Source: Phycisphaerae bacterium (lineage in GTDB: Bacteria > Planctomycetota > Phycisphaerae > Phycisphaerales > SM1A02). Taken from it: a DNA stretch of 7,304 nt. The stretch is taken from NCBI GenBank assembly GCA_016873375.1, contig VGXJ01000087.1:1-7304 (forward strand), written 5' to 3'. A program made the translations under genes and the position numbers. Shown here piece after piece: positions 6,111-7,304 of the stretch (positions are counted from its first letter, which is position 1; every line of letters begins with the position of its first letter). The notes below the pieces were generated by a model. It was not told where the DNA came from. It made no database searches and saw only the letters and a program-made list of their open reading frames with translations.

Positions 6111-6976
6111 GCAGCGGCCTCGACCGGCGATGGATCTACCTCGCCATGATGCTGGCGGTCGCGCTGCCGATCCTCTGGAACGGCGTGACGGGCAAGACCT
6201 TCCCTGAGTCACCAACGCCGCCGTCACAGGCGTGCTTCGATGCCATCGAGGCGCTGCCCGAGGGCTCGCGCGTGCTCGTGAGCTTTGACTACGACCCCGC
6301 GAGCGAGGGCGAACTCGCACCGATGGCAACCTCGTTCATGCGCCACCTGATGCACAGGCGCCTGAAGCCGGTCATGGTCTCGCTGTGGCCGCTCGGCCCG
6401 AAGAAGGCCGAGGAAACGATCACGAATGTGATCAAGGCGGAGTTTCCCGACCGCACGAGCGGCAAGGACTTCGTGAATCTGGGCTTCCAGACCGGCAACG
6501 AAGGCGTGCTCAAGGTGATCGGCACGGATTTCCGCAAGCAGTTCCCGGTCGATCGATCGGGTACGCCGGTCGATCGCCTGCCGATCATGGAGGGCATCGC
6601 CAAGGTCGGTGACTTCCCGCTGGTCATCACGATCAGTGCGGGCTATCCCGGCGGCAAGGAGTGGGTGCAGTACGTGTCGAGCTCCAATCCCGGGCTGGTC
6701 CTGCTCGCGGGGGTCACGGGCGTGCAGGCTTCGCAGGTCTATTCGTACTACCCAGGCCAGTTGCGTGGCATGCTCGCGGCCATCAAGGGCGCCGCCGAGT
6801 ACGAGGCGCTGGTGAGTGCAGCGATTGACGGAGCTGGCGTGACGCCGCCTCGCTATGCCGAGGCTCGGCGCCGCATGGCACCGCAGCTCTTCGGCCATCT
6901 CTTGCTGATCGGGCTGATCGTCCTGGGCAACGCGATGTTCTTCGCACAGAAGCGGTGCAAGGCGGTGGCACGATGA
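6107..6976 (+). CDS. Membrane-anchored alpha/beta protein, helix at each end, function unknown
   Basis: A 289-residue protein with a helix at about 9-26, a soluble domain at about 30-260 and a second helix at about 262-280 followed by a basic tail. In the soluble part, GSRVLVSFDYDP (53-64) looks like a Rossmann-type first strand and loop. It is followed by FMRHLMHRRLKPVMVSLWP (77-95), a helix and second strand, then DFVNLGFQTGNEG (121-133), DRLPIMEGI (156-164), PLVITISAG (171-179) and GQLRGMLAAIKGAAEYE (217-233). The layout resembles the DUF6754-like protein two genes upstream, but I see no convincing sequence repeat between them. The charges are mixed (N-terminal DRR and a C-terminal KR.K...R tail inside, but ARRR just before helix 2), so the side occupied by the soluble domain is uncertain. 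The start is fixed by a G-rich Shine-Dalgarno (6096-6100) and overlaps the previous stop (ATGA). Confidence 0.8.
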   Translation: MSSGLDRRWIYLAMMLAVALPILWNGVTGKTFPESPTPPSQACFDAIEALPEGSRVLVSFDYDPASEGELAPMATSFMRHLMHRRLKPVMVSLWPLGPKKAEETITNVIKAEFPDRTSGKDFVNLGFQTGNEGVLKVIGTDFRKQFPVDRSGTPVDRLPIMEGIAKVGDFPLVITISAGYPGGKEWVQYVSSSNPGLVLLAGVTGVQASQVYSYYPGQLRGMLAAIKGAAEYEALVSAAIDGAGVTPPRYAEARRRMAPQLFGHLLLIGLIVLGNAMFFAQKRCKAVAR

Positions 6977-7304
6977 GCGGCGCGACCATGGACTCCTCCG
7001 CACCGTCCCAAGGCAGGTGGTGGATTGGGCTCTTCCTCGTGATCGCCGTGCTCGTGGCGATCCGTGCCGGCATCGGCGAGGGCATGGGGCGCGTCTATGT
7101 GCAGACCGAATCGACGTCCTACGCGGCTGCGACGGATGACCAAGGCCGTGTGACCTGGTCGGCCGTCGCAGACGGCGCAGCGGGCTCGGCCACGATCGAG
7201 CGGGATGTCTTCCGTACGGCAGGGCAATACCGTGCCGCTGAAGCAGCGTCGCCCAACCAACAGGCGATCCGCTTCTCGTGGGATCGCACCATCGGCCTGT
7301 GGCT
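6973..7304 (+). CDS. Membrane-anchored protein of unknown function, first 110 residues (runs off the window)
   Basis: The frame is open to the window end. A polar, Ser/Ala-rich N-terminus of about 14 residues precedes one hydrophobic helix at about 16-33 (WWIGLFLVIAVLVAIRAGIG). The following domain, rich in short beta-like stretches and Thr/Ser/Ala (RVYVQTEST, RVTWSAVADG, ATIERDVF, QAIRFSWDRT), is probably outside the cytoplasm, because a single N-terminal anchor with a basic residue (R15) before it favours N-in. I do not recognise the family; a fibronectin- or immunoglobulin-like fold is possible but not demonstrable. The ATG overlaps the previous stop (ATGA, 6973-6976). The nearest purine-rich stretch, AAGG at 6959-6962, is 10 nt upstream and weak, so it probably relies on translational coupling. 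Position and coupling place it in the same operon. Confidence 0.7.
   Translation, partial: MSGATMDSSAPSQGRWWIGLFLVIAVLVAIRAGIGEGMGRVYVQTESTSYAAATDDQGRVTWSAVADGAAGSATIERDVFRTAGQYRAAEAASPNQQAIRFSWDRTIGLW

Noticed and set aside
6547..6577. Short local repeat of GGTCGATCG within the gene at 6107
   Set aside because: Two copies about 20 bp apart inside a coding frame, fully explained by Val-Asp-Arg codons (VDRSGTPVDR); no sign of a site or array.

Overview
The window is GC-rich, densely coded bacterial DNA with one truncated gene at each end. It has no tRNA, rRNA, CRISPR array, insertion sequence or phage gene that I can see. The gene set suggests a free-living bacterium of the Planctomycetota, perhaps Phycisphaerae. 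It contains a GlmL/MutL-family ATPase, a KOW-domain partner and a DUF6754-type membrane protein, a combination I recall from Planctomycetota and Chloroflexota genomes. That placement is inference from recalled family resemblance, not from a marker gene.

Left block (1-1567). A kynureninase gene (kynU) runs leftward off the window and keeps its first 248 codons. It diverges from a two-gene rightward pair. The first of that pair is a small two-helix membrane protein with a bacterial PH-like domain. The second is a 119-residue soluble protein of unknown function whose start overlaps the PH gene's stop by ATGA. The divergent start codons are only 22 bp apart. The gap holds two -10-like hexamers that share a central TA and each lie exactly 6 nt from their start codon, which suggests a symmetric promoter giving leaderless transcripts.

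Main block (1617-7304). A rightward run of six genes: (1) a 600-residue GlmL/MutL-family ASKHA ATPase; (2) a 376-residue protein with barrel-sandwich-like N-terminal repeats and a C-terminal KOW domain; (3) a DUF6754-like protein with one helix at each end; (4) a six-helix membrane protein; (5) a second protein with helices flanking an alpha/beta domain; (6) the first 110 residues of another membrane-anchored protein. Genes 1 and 2 are coupled by a Shine-Dalgarno overlapping the stop codon. Genes 3-6 are chained by ATGA overlaps. A 48-bp gap with its own promoter-like motif precedes gene 3.

The glutamate mutase subunits (GlmS/GlmE) that normally accompany GlmL are absent here. The ATPase therefore looks like the soluble energy-using part of an uncharacterised membrane-associated system built with the KOW protein and three or four membrane proteins. 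What that system does is unknown, and it is the most interesting content of the window.

Genes that head transcription units (745-, 768+, 1617+, 4609+) have a TANNNT hexamer 6-9 nt before the start codon. Most lack a convincing Shine-Dalgarno. The internal genes at 3430, 5415 and 6107 have good ones. This points to leaderless transcription at unit heads.
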